The position numbers and the translations under genes were made by a program. DNA of 64,000 bases. Source: Macquaria australasica. Lineage: Eukaryota; Chordata; Actinopteri; Centrarchiformes; Percichthyidae. The stretch covers positions 246,084 to 310,083 of the forward strand of contig SEMN01000594.1 of assembly GCA_005408345.1 (NCBI GenBank). The letters are read 5' to 3'. The notes below the pieces were generated by a model. It searched no databases. It saw only the letters and a list, made by a program, of their open reading frames with translations, and had not been told where the DNA came from. This document shows, in pieces, positions 12,820 to 23,700 of the stretch. Position 1 is the stretch's first letter. Each line of letters starts with the position of its first letter.

Positions 12820-12820
<1 letters not shown>
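1..12820 (+). CDS. Unconventional myosin-XV-like tail (5' partial gene, 25 exons)
   Basis: This is the C-terminal half of a class XV myosin, an actin motor whose tail carries cargo to stereocilia or other actin protrusions. Twenty-five exons join without a frame break to about 1,001 residues, ending at TAG 12818-12820. Domain order as read is proline-rich linker, FERM-like segment, SH3, MyTH4, FERM, which is the myosin-XV tail order; myosin VII has two complete MyTH4-FERM units and myosin X has PH domains. The motor, IQ motifs and first MyTH4 must lie upstream of base 1. The open frame already runs at base 11. Sequence is clearly diverged from mammalian MYO15A, and the C-terminus (SISNRQ) lacks the class I PDZ ligand of MYO15A, so it may be MYO15B or a teleost paralogue. 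Family call is strong; paralogue is unresolved. Confidence 0.88.
972..1315. repeat. AT-rich dispersed element in myosin-XV-like intron
   Basis: It begins cggtaacactttatattaag and is filled with variants of TTAATAA/TTATAAG words (taagtccttataagatgctt). This resembles a palindromic non-autonomous element widespread in fish introns. The matching inverted right end is not intact, so the copy looks truncated. No coding capacity seen. Confidence 0.55.
1876..2300. repeat. Dispersed repeat fragment followed by A-rich DNA
   Basis: The part tatggcacctttcagactaa plus tcaaagtgctttacaag resembles a common teleost repeat end (cf. tatagcgcctttca ... gtgctttaca). It is followed by about 280 bases rich in AATAAA-like words with no reading frame of interest. 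Confidence 0.45.
3660..4105 (-). repeat. Dispersed element family A, copy 1 (reverse)
   Basis: It starts ggccacttgggggcagtgca and includes caccagctagtcgctaac and ctgctgtttggtgctgagca. The same words occur inverted at 31180-31510 and 37510-37985 in the same relative order, so these are copies of one roughly 450 bp interspersed element. No coding potential. Confidence 0.6.
4198..4279. repeat. Perfect 15-bp inverted repeat (hairpin)
   Basis: Positions 4198-4212 (acccacttccactcc) are the exact reverse complement of 4265-4279 (ggagtggaagtgggt), with a 52-base loop. It lies in the intron before the exon at 4429, next to a short C-run. Confidence 0.7.
4680..5261 (+). other. Myosin-XV-like exons: SH3 domain and basic linker
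   Basis: Blocks 4680-4791 and 4919-5261 encode an SH3 fold. It starts NSGHVVALKSFVTDDKSLLS (hydrophobic plus ALxxF strand), continues LSRGDIIKLLPM (the conserved GD turn before the second strand), then GWCFGTMGGRSGLFPEDLTQ (W, G-x-x-G-R-x-G-L-F-P, as in SH3 domains). In other MYO15 proteins SH3 also sits just before the second MyTH4. The remainder is a low-complexity arginine/serine/proline linker ending in MADFAMKYFR, which resembles the MYO15A stretch leading into MyTH4. Confidence 0.82.
6230..6562. repeat. Probable MITE-like element
   Basis: Flanked by cttaaaggtgcaatatac on the left and catagaccctttaa on the right, so the ends are roughly inverted (TTAAAGG / CCTTTAA). The interior contains gtggtgcgacatctagtggc, a motif frequent in short teleost elements. 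It fills most of the intron before the exon at 6590. Confidence 0.45.
7155..7990. repeat. Two adjacent repeat fragments in the largest MyTH4 intron
   Basis: The left fragment begins aagctgcactaatcaatatt, a word also seen at 15416 (aagctgcactgataaatatt). The right fragment, about 7880-7990, contains ataaagaactcattctaagg and ccccctaaatcttacacact ending in cctttaa, a common fish repeat end. The sequence between them is unremarkable AT-rich intron. Confidence 0.4.
9430..9510. repeat. AGTAC-rich dispersed repeat (family F), fragment
   Basis: It contains ggtaaaagtacaaaagtatt and aaaatgtacttaaagtatc. The same AGTA/TACTT pattern recurs at 18350-18450, 49485-49870, 50440-50715 and 60405-60510. No coding content. 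Confidence 0.5.
10192..10272 (+). repeat. (TG)n microsatellite forming the 3' end of an intron
   Basis: About 40 uninterrupted TG units run into the acceptor AG at 10273-10274 of the exon beginning LRADYLGG. The whole intron (10117-10274) is only 158 bases, about half of it TG repeat. No conventional pyrimidine tract lies between repeat and AG. Confidence 0.9.
10450..10607. repeat. Short MITE-like element
   Basis: It begins tatgctaagctaagctaacc, contains tttgatcttctcgtctcact, and ends ggaatacccctttaa. These three words in this order mark a short element common in teleost genomes. It sits in the intron between exons 10275-10405 and 10791-10924. Confidence 0.5.

Positions 12821-12861
<41 letters not shown>
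12821..12861 (+). repeat. (AC)n directly after the myosin-XV-like stop codon
   Basis: Twenty AC units start at the base after TAG 12818-12820, so they open the 3' UTR. Confidence 0.9.
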
Positions 12862-12865
<4 letters not shown>

Positions 12866-13246
12866 ATGGAGTTTTTGTTCATTGCTGGCTTCTGTAACTA
12901 ACTTTTGTGTTTACCTTTTTTGTTAATTTATTTTTTCTGTGGAACTTCATGGACAGTGTGTCGTTGATGAAATGGGCTGAACGGAAGCATGAATATGTAC
13001 ACACAATGCTAATATTCTCTCCAGTGTTATCTGACAGGAAGTGATGCAGACCTGACACATACTACTCTGATCAAAAACAATTATCGAATGCAGGAGGGAC
13101 AATTCACCCGTTATTTGTATCAATCAATCGATGCTTTAAAATGGTTCATTTTTGTGCATTAAAATTCTGTGACACAGTTGTTGAAATGTTAAGTTTGTTA
13201 ATCATTATTAATGATGTCATGTAATGTAAGTGAATAATTTATAAGA

Positions 13247-13252
13247 ATTAAA
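13247..13252 (+). terminator. Candidate poly(A) signal of the myosin-XV-like gene
   Basis: ATTAAA lies about 430 bases after the stop and is followed within 40 bases by a T-rich stretch (gttctttttttt). An alternative ATTAAA is at 13158-13163. No perfect AATAAA was seen in this 3' UTR. Confidence 0.5.
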
Positions 13253-13489
13253 GAAACATGTTGATTAATTTCATCTCATGAGTTCTTTTTTTTCATATTT
13301 TCTTACAAGGAGGCTTCGACAAGTTAATTATTTCCAGAAAGAAAGTTTTCTGTGTTAAATAGATTATAAACTTTGTCGTGTGAATGAATCTCTGTCACAA
13401 CTTTAAAGAGGCTATATTTTGCCTTTTGGGTTTTTCCTTTTCCTTTAGTGTGTTATATAGCTGAATGTGCATGTAAAACGTCTGTAAAG

Positions 13490-13990
13490 TTACGAAGGCC
13501 ACAGGGAGTTAGTAGGCTCGTTCGAGATGAACCGGGCGCAGAATCGATCACTGCACAACGCATGCCGGTTAGATTTGTGTCCGACTTGCTCTGACGTCAT
13601 GCACACGTGGGCAACGATAACCTCACGAGATCGAGGCGCCGCAGGTGATCTCCACCGACTGCAAGGCCCAGGGCATGATGGGAAACGCCTGTTTGTAATA
13701 TTAAATGCTAGATTGTTGCTGTATGTTGTGCAATGAAGGTTTAACTTGTTAGCAAACATCTTGTGTGGTTGATAATAAGGTTTTTTTGCCATAGTTACCT
13801 GAACGTGGTCTGCAGACTACAGGTGGATCTAACAGGATGTAAATATGTCTGCGACTTCCTGTATATTCTCTGAAGGCTGCTGGAAACTGTCCGACTTGAC
13901 TGCTGCTGTTTGTCACAGCGCCCGCTGCTGCTGCCACCTGATCTCATCCACTTTCCAAAATGATTCCTTGAAGATTTGGAACATATACAT
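13490..13990. repeat. Probable interspersed element in the spacer
   Basis: This block (aggctcgttcgagatgaacc, cacgtgggcaacgataac, cagggcatgatgggaaacg) is more GC-rich than its surroundings and has the look of a short interspersed teleost element rather than a gene. Reading frames through it are short and lack splice support. The rest of 12862-14585 shows nothing else recognisable. Confidence 0.35.
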
Positions 13991-14585
13991 GTGCGGCATC
14001 ATTTAAATGTAGAACAGCCAACAAGCAGAAATAGCTGATTTTATAGGAGGTAGAACAGTTACAGAGTTTAAATCAGGTTTGACAGCAGCATTTTCCTATG
14101 AAAATGATTTGTCACACCCCTTGTGGAAATGAATGTGTGGCTAACTGTGGCTATTGGCTGTTTTATCATTTTCAGGTCAAATTAGGGTAAGGGTTGGTTC
14201 TCTAAAACCCTCGAGGAATGACGAGCTCAAGTCCAAAAACACAGTTTACAAGCAGCTAATTGTACGGTTTTGTTTGTTCTTACTTCATATTAATTTATTT
14301 CACCCACTGGTTTCACGGATTAGAAATGATTATGACATAGAGAATGAGTCCTGTGTTTTCAGCTTATAACAAAGGCAGCGCTGTTAACAGACAAGTAAAG
14401 AGAAATACACAGTCATTGCTACATAGTTCATGCTAATGTCACTGATGTAAATAGAAGACTGAAACCCATTCATAAGGCATTGACAGTGGCACAGTTATGT
14501 CAGGTCCGTAGCTTTCCCCCATGGTAATAGACACACTTGCTTACTGAACCTTAGTAGTTAACCATTCGTATCACACCATCTACAG

Positions 14586-14744
14586 CAGACGCTCCAGCAG
14601 AAGGCCAAAGAGAGGTCAGAGTCAGCGAACACGACGTCAACCACAGCTACCAGTAACACTCTGCCTCAGGTCAGCACCAGGATGTCCACGCAGGAGCTGC
14701 GAAAGAAGCTCGGCAACGTGACGGCCAGCTCCAACGCTCCCCTG
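14586..14744 (+). CDS. Unidentified open exon in the spacer
   Basis: I do not recognise the product. An AG acceptor (ctacag or cagcag) precedes a 159-base block open only in the frame starting at 14586, followed by a strong donor CTG|GTGAGC. The 53 codons include LQQKAKERSESANTTSTT and then MSTQELRKKLGNVTASSN: polar, serine/threonine-rich, with a short amphipathic stretch. Base composition is higher in GC than the flanks, and phase is 0 at both ends. Synteny suggests a small plus-strand gene, an alternative 3' exon of the myosin-XV-like gene (whose exon 11927-12067 also ends in phase 0), or a relic. No start exon was found. Confidence 0.4.
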
Positions 14745-15008
14745 GTGAGCATTGATGCAGAAGGTCTGAAGGTCAGGTCGGCCCATGAAACTGCAGGATG
14801 GGTCATTTCACACGACTTGAAAGAACAAACCTGGACCTAGACTGCGTGCTGTAGGAAAGGTTCTCATTCCTACTTTGTGTTTCAGAAATGTTATGAAAAG
14901 GTCATGAACGCTGCATCAGAACCAGAAAATATTACTATTACTATTTAACAACTGGCTGGTTTGTGCTCTTTCACTGCGTCAGTTTTTGAGTAGGTGAACG
15001 CCCTCCAG

Positions 15009-15069
15009 TCAGAGCATCTACAGCACCAACGACTGCGAGCACAGCATGATCAGCATCATCTACATGTAA
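15009..15069 (+). CDS. Possible terminal exon after the unidentified exon
   Basis: After ctccag the frame reads QSIYSTNDCEHSMISIIYM and stops at TAA 15067-15069. The sequence looks like a coding C-terminus. It needs a preceding exon ending with two spare bases, whereas the exon at 14586-14744 ends in phase 0. Either an exon between them is missing or one boundary is wrong. Confidence 0.25.
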
Positions 15070-15414
15070 AACCAGAGTTGTGTTTTTGCATGTGCAAATA
15101 CTTTGTTACTACTGCCGTGTTCCAAAGCAAAGCAGTGTTTTTATTTTTTAAATGTCCTACTTTCCAGTGATTGGTTTCTATTCATTGAGTTACTGTAAAT
15201 AATCCATTGCAGAAAGCATCATGTCTGCTTTTATTTTTTGTCAGTTTGTTTCACTGCATGGTTATAAGACTGAAAGTGCATTTGTAAAGTCTGCACAGTT
15301 TCTGTTGGATGATTTTCATATTGTGCTGTAATGAAAAGTAACCAATGGCTCCCTGGAAGATAATATTATAAAGTATACATGGTAATTGACATGCAGGAAC
15401 ACTGCTATGATCAT

Positions 15415-16040
15415 TTAAAGCTGCACTGATAAATATTTTTGTATTAACAACAGATCAAATGTCTGTGATGTGAAAGAGGTCTCTCATAGTGACGAACCCA
15501 CAAGTAGTTATCACCCGACTTTGCAGTTCCCCTCAGCTTTAGAGCATTTTAGCATGGATGTGCAGATAGGCAACTAACATACGTATTCACCATAAACAAC
15601 GTTATAAGGTGATAATATGTCAGATGTTGTGTTTTAAGCTTATTACGCTGCCCCCAAGTTGCCAAAAAAACCAATGAATGTAGCTTTAATGATGATATGG
15701 CAAATAATGTAAGCAAGTGGCAGAACCTTAAACAGGCATTTTGTGCTGAAAAAGTCTTCAATGTGGCTGAATTACAGCAATTCTGCATATTTCTCCACAG
15801 CGATGTGAAAGACTGATCTCCAGTTATCGGAAATGTTTGGTTGCCGTTGTTGCTGCTAAAGGTGGCACAACCAGTTATTAAGTTTAGGGGGGCAATTACT
15901 TTTTCACATTGGTGATATTGGTATTGGATAACTTTTTCCTTCAATAAATGAATTGATCATTTAAAAACTATTTTGTGACACATATGCAAAAATAGAAGAA
16001 ATCAGGATGGGGGCAAATACTTTTTCAGAGCACTGTAAAA
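15415..16040. repeat. Two repeat remnants, one DNA-transposon-like
   Basis: 15415-15690 starts aagctgcactgataaatatt and ends gctgcccccaagttgccaaa, the same right-hand words as family A (compare 37960-37980). 15712-16040 contains ccacagcgatgtgaaagact, ttgttgctgctaaaggtgg and a terminal gggggcaattactttttcac / gggggcaaatactttttcag pair. This arrangement is typical of a non-autonomous DNA transposon abundant in fish. No transposase frame remains. From 16041 to 17330 I see only AT-rich spacer. Confidence 0.55.
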
Positions 16041-17329
16041 ACTCTTTTGATGCAACTCATTGCCAAATACCCACAATGTCCATCCATACATGTTTTATAA
16101 CCTGTTTCACAGTGCAAGCATTCAAATTGTTACTGGCAGTATGGATAGAGCTACACAGATACTGTGTATTTATTCAAACTAGACCAGACTCAAATACACC
16201 TTGTTTCCCAGAGGTAGTTGCAGTGTATTTAAAAGTAAACTGACCCAGTTTGGATCAAAATAATCTTGATATTTTTGTTTGCTAATTTCACAGGCTGGAT
16301 TTCACTGAGCATCAGCGTAGTTATGTCTGTGTGTGTTAACTGTCTCACAGCAATAAACATTTCTGTCCGTCACTCCTAACGCCCAGATAAATGACCATAC
16401 AGACATCGGCTGTTGATTCAAAGAGCTGACACTTCACTGTGTATATTATATGTTATGTACTGTATTAAATGTAGAGTTATAGTCTGATGTTTGCGGCCTC
16501 ATTTCACTGCTTCAAATTGTACATTTTAAGAAATGTGGAACTAATGTGTTTATTCTGCTCTGAAAGTGTCTGAACGTCAAGAAGCTCCTTATGGGTAACT
16601 TATTGTACCTGTATAATAAAAATGTATGTTTGCAGTCATTAAAACAAACCTTTACTGAATTAATTCAGACCCTCTGCCTTAACTAGACACTTCTTGGTAA
16701 TACACAACCCATTATTTGGCTGCTGCTAGCCTATTTTGACTTTGGAGTATTTGAGCAAAATTATACATTTTCAATGTTTAAGGCAAATATTTATTATTTG
16801 AATGATGTGCGCATTCGTTGTAGTAATTTGCCAGTTGAAGTAATAGTAAGTTAACTGATATTTTTAGTTGGTGTTACTGAAATATAAGAAGTTATAATAA
16901 TAATATAAGGAGACTGACTTCAAAATAAAAGCGTGTAACCTGAAACCAGAAAAAGTTCCTAGTTTAATTTTCCAAAATGTAATAAATAAAAAATGTTTAT
17001 TCTAATTTGCTGGTTATAACGTAGGTCTGTATTTCTATAATATATTATTTTACTTGTACCATAGAGACTACAAACAGCTCCCACATTTGGTCGGTTGATT
17101 TAAAACAAGTTATTTCTTACTTGTCTTAAACTTAAATGGGCATTTTCAAGAAATAGACGGAGCCATAAACTAGCATGCCCAAGGCAAACCTTGGGGAAAA
17201 GTACAAATACTATTCTTTATTCTTTATCGTGAAATATATTTTTGTGACATCTGCTTTCTGGCTGGAAAGATAAAATGTCTGTCGACGTTTAAACTCAACG
17301 TTTAACACAATATTTTCAAGCGCTTCACG

Positions 17330-17703
17330 TTCCGGGCCGAAATACGGGATCAGGAAAATACATTTTAAGTCTACAATCCGCTTATCGATAACAAGTAAAA
17401 ACAAAAACGTTTTAATTTGTTCCGCTGTGTGACGGTTAACGGCGGACTAACGTACGAAGTTCTTGGGTCACAAATTGGGCTCCGCTCCGTCAGTACGGTG
17501 CTTTTATTTTGACATGCCATTTCGCCGGAAGTAACTGTTTTAAGTATATTTATACTTTAAATTATCGCTTGACGGTTTCTTTCCGGCAAATACGTGAGGC
17601 GGCGATAAGGGCCAACCGGAGGTGGAGCCTTAACGGAACAGCTGGCACCGATGATTCGCGGAGGAGGTAACGGCAGAGGAGCGGCGGCGCCCGGGCAGCG
17701 AAC
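17330..17703 (+). promoter_or_regulatory. adam8: Putative adam8 promoter and 5' UTR
   Basis: CpG frequency and GC content rise sharply here against AT-rich spacer. An ETS-like GCCGGAAGTAAC lies at about 17524, and GC-rich words (ggcggcgataagggccaacc) follow. No TATA box was seen. The region ends at an ATG in good context (A at -3, G at +4) at 17704. Confidence 0.45.
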
Positions 17704-20700
17704 ATGGTCTCGCTGTGGCTGACGTGGGGTAGGTTCACACCGCCATTTACTTACCGCACAGCTGTTCCGGATTAAAACACTTTTACTTAATTAAATTAAA
17801 AATTGTTTCCCCGACTGGGCGGAAGGCAAAGCTCGGATAAGAAGCTTTTAATCCTGTTGTAATGGCATTACTTGTATCTTAAGCCTCATATCTTTTATGA
17901 AACTGCATAAAATGTCAGTGTTTTTAAAAAAAAAAAAAAAAAAAACAGAATATAATAATTAATCAGGGAGTGTCGAGGAGCTTCTTGAAGTCTTTCAAAC
18001 AGATTAAAATTCAGACTGGACCAGTGTATTTGCTGTAAATGTGAATATCAGTAAAGAGTCGTTTGCTGCGTGTAGTTTGTCTCCTGCAGAGCTCTGGGAT
18101 GTTGTCTCAGGTGGTCAGACCTCAGAGGCTTCTGGGTAGGCAGAAGAGGAGCCTGCGGGACGACCAGGTGACTACAGCTCACCTGCCTCGCCCACCTGTG
18201 ACACCTGACAATCACATACAGAACATATTATATTAAGAAAAAGTGTTATCAGGCAGGTAAAGTGCTCCTCTGTCTGCGCTGAATTGTTATTACTGATTAA
18301 TTTCACATGTTTACCTTCAGAGTAACTACAGCTGTCAGATAAATCTAGTGCAGTAAAAAGTACAATATTTCCCTCTGAAACGTGATGGAGTATTAGTGTA
18401 AGGTGGCATAAAAGTACAGAGTAAATGTACTTAGTTACTTTCCACCCCTGTGTTATAGATTAAACTACCCAACAGTTTCTAAAGTAGCTAAAATGAGTTT
18501 CCTCTCAACATTAAAATGTTACTGATTTTCTACAGCTTTATCCTGATACGGTTCGGTACGAGTTGACCATCGAAGGGAGGAACCACACAATCCATCTGGA
18601 AAAAAACAGGTACACATTGTGTTCTTTATTAGAATATCTTTGTTTTCATTCTTAACAAATGTGTATTTTTGTATTTAAATAACAGCTTTCTCCGCCTGTA
18701 TTTTACAGGAATCTTATTGGCCGAGGCTACACTGAAACACACTATTCAGAAGATGGAAAACGTGTGACAACATCACCAAACGAGGTGAGGTTTTACTTGA
18801 ATTTACCTCTGAAGCATCAAATTAAGACAAATTACGACACAGGTTTAATTAAATTAGTATTTATTTAGGCATTTTAAATCTTCCATAAAGTTGACTCAGT
18901 TCTGGTCATCTTTGGCTTTAAAAGGATTTTGTTACACTAAGACTCTAGATATCCACGAGTAAGAAGGAATGATAACTGTACCTTCATGTCCATAATCCAT
19001 TGTCAGATTCAGTGTATTTCTTTGGATTCCTGTTATTAATATTATTATTATTATTCTCCATCTTAACTGATGATCAGGGGAACTAGTTTAAACCATTAGC
19101 AGGTGGGATTTTCTCAGGTTGTAGCTGCTGCTTGATTCCTCCTACACAGAAGTTAATATTTAATATCAGACATTATAACAAATACATGGAGGTCACACAG
19201 AAACAAAAGTGTGTATTTGACCTTATTACGCGACCAAAAGTTATATATTGTGACAGTATGGAGTTAAAGTGAACCCAACATGATAAAGATCTGACATTCC
19301 TAACCTGTGATTCAGAATTTCATGGACACTAAAAACAAAGAAACCCTTTGTGAGTAACGTCTATAAGAAGAATGTAAAGTACAGACGAACTGACGTCTTG
19401 AATCTGATGAGTGTGTTTCCATCCAGGAGCACTGCTACTATCACGGTCACGTTGAAGGCATGGAGGACTCTTCAGTCAGTGTTGCGATTTGTTCAGGCAT
19501 TAGGTAAGAAAACCAGGATATTTTTACAGCTTCAAACTTCCTGTTTGTAATTTGCCACTCAGTAAAAGTTTCAGAAATACTTGTGAAATGTGTTGCTTCA
19601 TGATATTCAGTAATCACTTTGTTTTGCAAGGTAAATTTGAAGCCTGTGTATGTGAATGCAGCTTTTTATACTATTGAATTTGTCCTATTACTGCACTGTA
19701 CCTGCACGATTTATTTTCCTTTTTTATTGTGTTTTTAAATGTCGTAAAGCACTTTGCCTCTGTGTTGCCTTTCCTTTAGAAAGCTTTTATATTTTTAAAA
19801 CCACAAAACTTATTCAGAACTCGACCAAATCTGTTACGCTTCTGTGGACAGAGTCTTTATAGTGCACGAAACTATTTCCATTTGTATGTCGAATCACATT
19901 TATGCTGTTTTACTGCAGAACATCTACAAATGAGGCGCTTGTCTTCTTGTTCTCGGTGTTTGCAGTGGCTTTGTGAGAACCCGGCAGCAGCTTTACCTGA
20001 TAGAGCCTCTGGGACGGTCTGAGGACGGCGACCATGCCGTTTACAGACGGGAGCACCTGAAGATCAGCGGTCGCCCCGGCTGTGGCTCCTCGTCCAACAC
20101 CACCACACCGTACGACCAGGACCAGGACCAGGGCCCTCGCCTCGCTGGCCTCTTCAGGTCCAGATCGTGGGTAGGTGACATGACTTTTGCAGTACTTGCT
20201 TTTTCTTTTTCTTTTCTCTTACTATGTTTATTGTTATGCACCAAAATACCAAGGCAGATTCCTTGTACGTGAAGACATACTTGGCAATAAACCTGATTCT
20301 GATTTTGATTCTTAAAACGTAACTGTGTTTCAGATGTTGAAACAGAAAATGGACTGCTTTTGCCAAATACGATCGATTTCTCCGGAAAATGTCCAATATA
20401 TCACGATAAACTACACGTACAGTAGTAGAGGATTTTATCCATGTTGCCCCAGCACCAGGGGGTGTCCACATACTTTTGGCCACAACATGTAGTTTGCCTG
20501 TTTATGCTTTTGAATGAATACATATTAACTAGTTAAGTGTTCCTATTCTTATTTCCGTTCTCACTTCCTTTGTTAGAGCAGAATGTTACGCTCACATTTG
20601 TACTGATTTTAAGTCTATTTTATTGTTATAGAATAGGATACTTCAATACAAATATAAATACAAAGAGATAAGTAAATAATAAAGACAAGTACTTAACAAC

Positions 20701-23700
20701 TGAGATGAGAGATGCATCATATAAGCATGCAGAAGGTCACAGTGAGATCTATTTTTGTGCCTCTTTTTGTTGAGTTAAATAAGAATATTAGTATGAAGGT
20801 TGTATCTCTGTTTCCTTTTTTTCTTCAGAAAACTAAACCCATCGCAGATCCACAGAGATTTGTCGAGCTGTTTGTGGTGGTGGACAATACGGAGGTAAAT
20901 CTCATTTTAAGTCCTTTACAACTATCATTCCCACCGCTAAATGAACCTGATCATGTTTGTCTCTTCTCTTCTCTGCAGTATAAACGATATGGAAGTGAGA
21001 CTAAATCCCGTATTCTCGGAGTTATAAATCACGTTGACAAGGTAAAACTTTTTTTTCCTTGTTCAAGCTCATGTTTTGGAAGCTGTTTGTCTGGCGTCGG
21101 GCCATCAGCGCACCTCTCAAACGTCTCCTCCTCTTGCCTGCAGCTGTATCGACATCTGAACATTCGCGTCATGCTGGTGGGCTTGGAGATTTGGACATAC
21201 AGAGACTACATCAACGTGGACACTAATTCGGAGACTGCCCTGGACAATTTCCTCATGTGGCGGCAGGCTGATCTTCTGCAGAGGACGAAGCATGACAATG
21301 CCCAGTTTGTGACGTGAGTATCAGTCTTAGGTATCTGTGCAGATGTTAAACACAGTAACGCTGCCAGTTTGTCCTGATGTTAGACTTTTTCCCCCCCAAC
21401 AGTGGCAAAGATTTTGACGGAGATACAGTTGGACTGGCAAATAAGTTTGCCATGTGTACTGAAAACTCAGGTGGAGTCAATCAGGTATGAATAAATACTT
21501 TCCTTAATTAATCCTTTAACAACTGGAGATGAAGGGAGCGTGTTGGTGTTTTATGATGCATTTCTCTTCCAGGATCACCATGATAACCTGATAGGCCTCG
21601 CCTCCACCATCGCTCATGAGATGGGACATAACTTTGGCTTGTCCCATGATGCTGCAGGTTGTGTGTGTGGTCCGTCTTACAGCAGTGGGAACTGTGTGAT
21701 GGCAGATAAGCTCAGGTAAGGACGTTGCTGCAGAGCAAAGTCTCACTGCTACTTATAATGTGTATTTACTTTTGGCAGACCTGATCACCCAACATCAGTG
21801 TCGGACCTCACTGATGCTCTTGTGGCTGAATCCCTGCAGCAGTTTCAACATCTGGTGGAAAGCTTGAAACCAGAAGAGTGGAGGCTGTTAGAGCAGCAGA
21901 TTAATGCTCATTGGTTTTGGAATAAGATGTTCAGCAATCACATATGGGTGTAATGTTTGGGTGTCCACATACTTTTGGCCAGGTGTTCATTTAATCTTTT
22001 GTAAAGCTGAAATCTCTCTGCTCCTCTTCAGGACAGGAAGTCAAGCGTTCCCGGAGTTTTTCAGTGGCTGCAGCGAGGAGCAGCTGGCTGAATTCTTGGA
22101 GCGAGCTCAGCCCAGCTGCTTGTCCAAACCAGCTGGCTCCGTTAGGACCATCGCTGTGGGCCCTCGCTGTGGCAACGCCCTGCTGGACCCTGGAGAGGAG
22201 TGTGACTGTGGCACAGTGGAGGTAAAACCCTCAGTAGAGGCTAATGGCACTGGTTGTAACAGATTAGCCATTTTCGGGACCTTGGAAAGTTTAAATACAT
22301 CCTTTGGTGAAGGAAGACGCCATTTGGGTTTTCTGTTTTAGCTGACTAGTGTTGTTTCCTGTGTGTGAGGTTACAGCTAATAAAAGGGAAGTTCGTGGTG
22401 ATTCAGGACTTGAGTTTGGCCTCAAACATTAAAATAGTTTTCCTGTGCGCTCACATCTTTTCAGAGAGGCCAAATTCTTGGCCGAGATCACTGCAATTCC
22501 TGTTGAAAGTGTAACTGGATACACAAACATAACACAACTGAAAAAGATTGTGTTTTTTTCAAGGAATGCAGGAACCCTTGTTGTGATGCCTCAACTTGTC
22601 GTCTGACTGAAGGATCCCAGTGTGCTCATGGACAATGCTGTGACGACTGCCAGGTACTTTAGCTACCATTACCCAGCTGCCTTTAATGTAGCCGTTAAAG
22701 TGGGTTTCTTATACTTTGTCAGCTAAAAACCCCAGAGGTCCCAAACCTGTGATTTAACAAGACGAGGAATCTGCAGCCATGCTAGCAGCTCTGTGACGCT
22801 GCACCGCGGTGCTTTGAGCTAAATGCTAACGTCAGCATGCTCACAAAGACGTGCTAACATGCTGATGATTAGCAGGTGTAATGTTCACCATCTTAGTTTA
22901 ATGTAACATTTGCTAATTAGCACTAAAGACAAAGTACTGCTGAGGCTGATGGGAAGTCATTGATTGTGCAGGTATTTGGTCATAAAGTGCTGGACAAATT
23001 CAGATCTTGAAACAGTTGGCGGTTTACCAAAGTCATTACAGTTCATCCTGAGGGGAACGCGAATGTACCAAATTATAATGGCATGGCTGAGATATTTTAC
23101 TCAGAATCAGAACCTCATGGTGGCGCTAGAGGAAAAGTCATAGGATCACCAAAGTCATTTGGATTCATCCTCTGGGAACCATGAATGTCGAAAAACAATT
23201 TTTTGTGCCAATTCATCCAATAGATGTTGAGATATTTCACTTTGGATAAGTGAAAACTTTGATCTGCCGTTGACACTAGCAGAAGAGTCAGAGGATCACC
23301 AGAGCCATAAGGATTTATCCTCTGGGAACCATGAATGTTCTTTAGATATTTCAGTCTGGACCAAAAAAAACCCCTCTAGACTGGGTAAAAAAGCCAGATC
23401 AGCTCCACTGTCAGTGGACGGAGAGTGCCGGCCACAGAAAGGCCAATCATACAGACACACCCTGCTGGTTAATAACTGTGGGTATTAAAATAGTGACTCT
23501 TCAAACCACATTCAAACCAACAGCAGGAGTTCAATAATAACAGGAAACACCGGGTGATATCCTGCTGTTTCCATGTGCCGTGCCTCACCACATCCTTCCT
23601 CGAATGATAGTTTCAAAGAAGAGGTAGTGCATGAAATACCACATAAATACGAGCTGATTATATACACCGGTTAACCAACTTCTACTTGAGCTAACTCTCT

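Larger units (their letters stand above)
8521..12820 (+). other. Myosin-XV-like exons: C-terminal FERM domain and stop
   Basis: Blocks 8521-8598, 8700-8796, 9968-10116, 10275-10405, 10791-10924, 11112-11245, 11927-12067 and 12734-12820. The F1 ubiquitin-like part is IPIQLPGGVDFPVKIRSFSM. F2 contains FSLRRVMWRNPLSFNSDLYV and the helical IAELSALQHLALGLKYQPSL. F3 contains STLPLFGSNIFLTQKVSQ, VSISQEGVLFLHPKTQERVF and the final helix AKELCHILALIMEELIRPSV. The chain stops eight residues later, so no long tail or PDZ ligand follows. Confidence 0.85.

Noticed and set aside
13527..13736. A short gene-like frame in the spacer
   Set aside because: Better explained as an interspersed element; no acceptor or donor and low complexity of match.
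20712..21317. A 201-residue frame spanning adam8 introns
   Set aside because: Exons 20829-20894, 20979-21041 and 21144-21313 happen to stay open through the introns; splice sites are clear.
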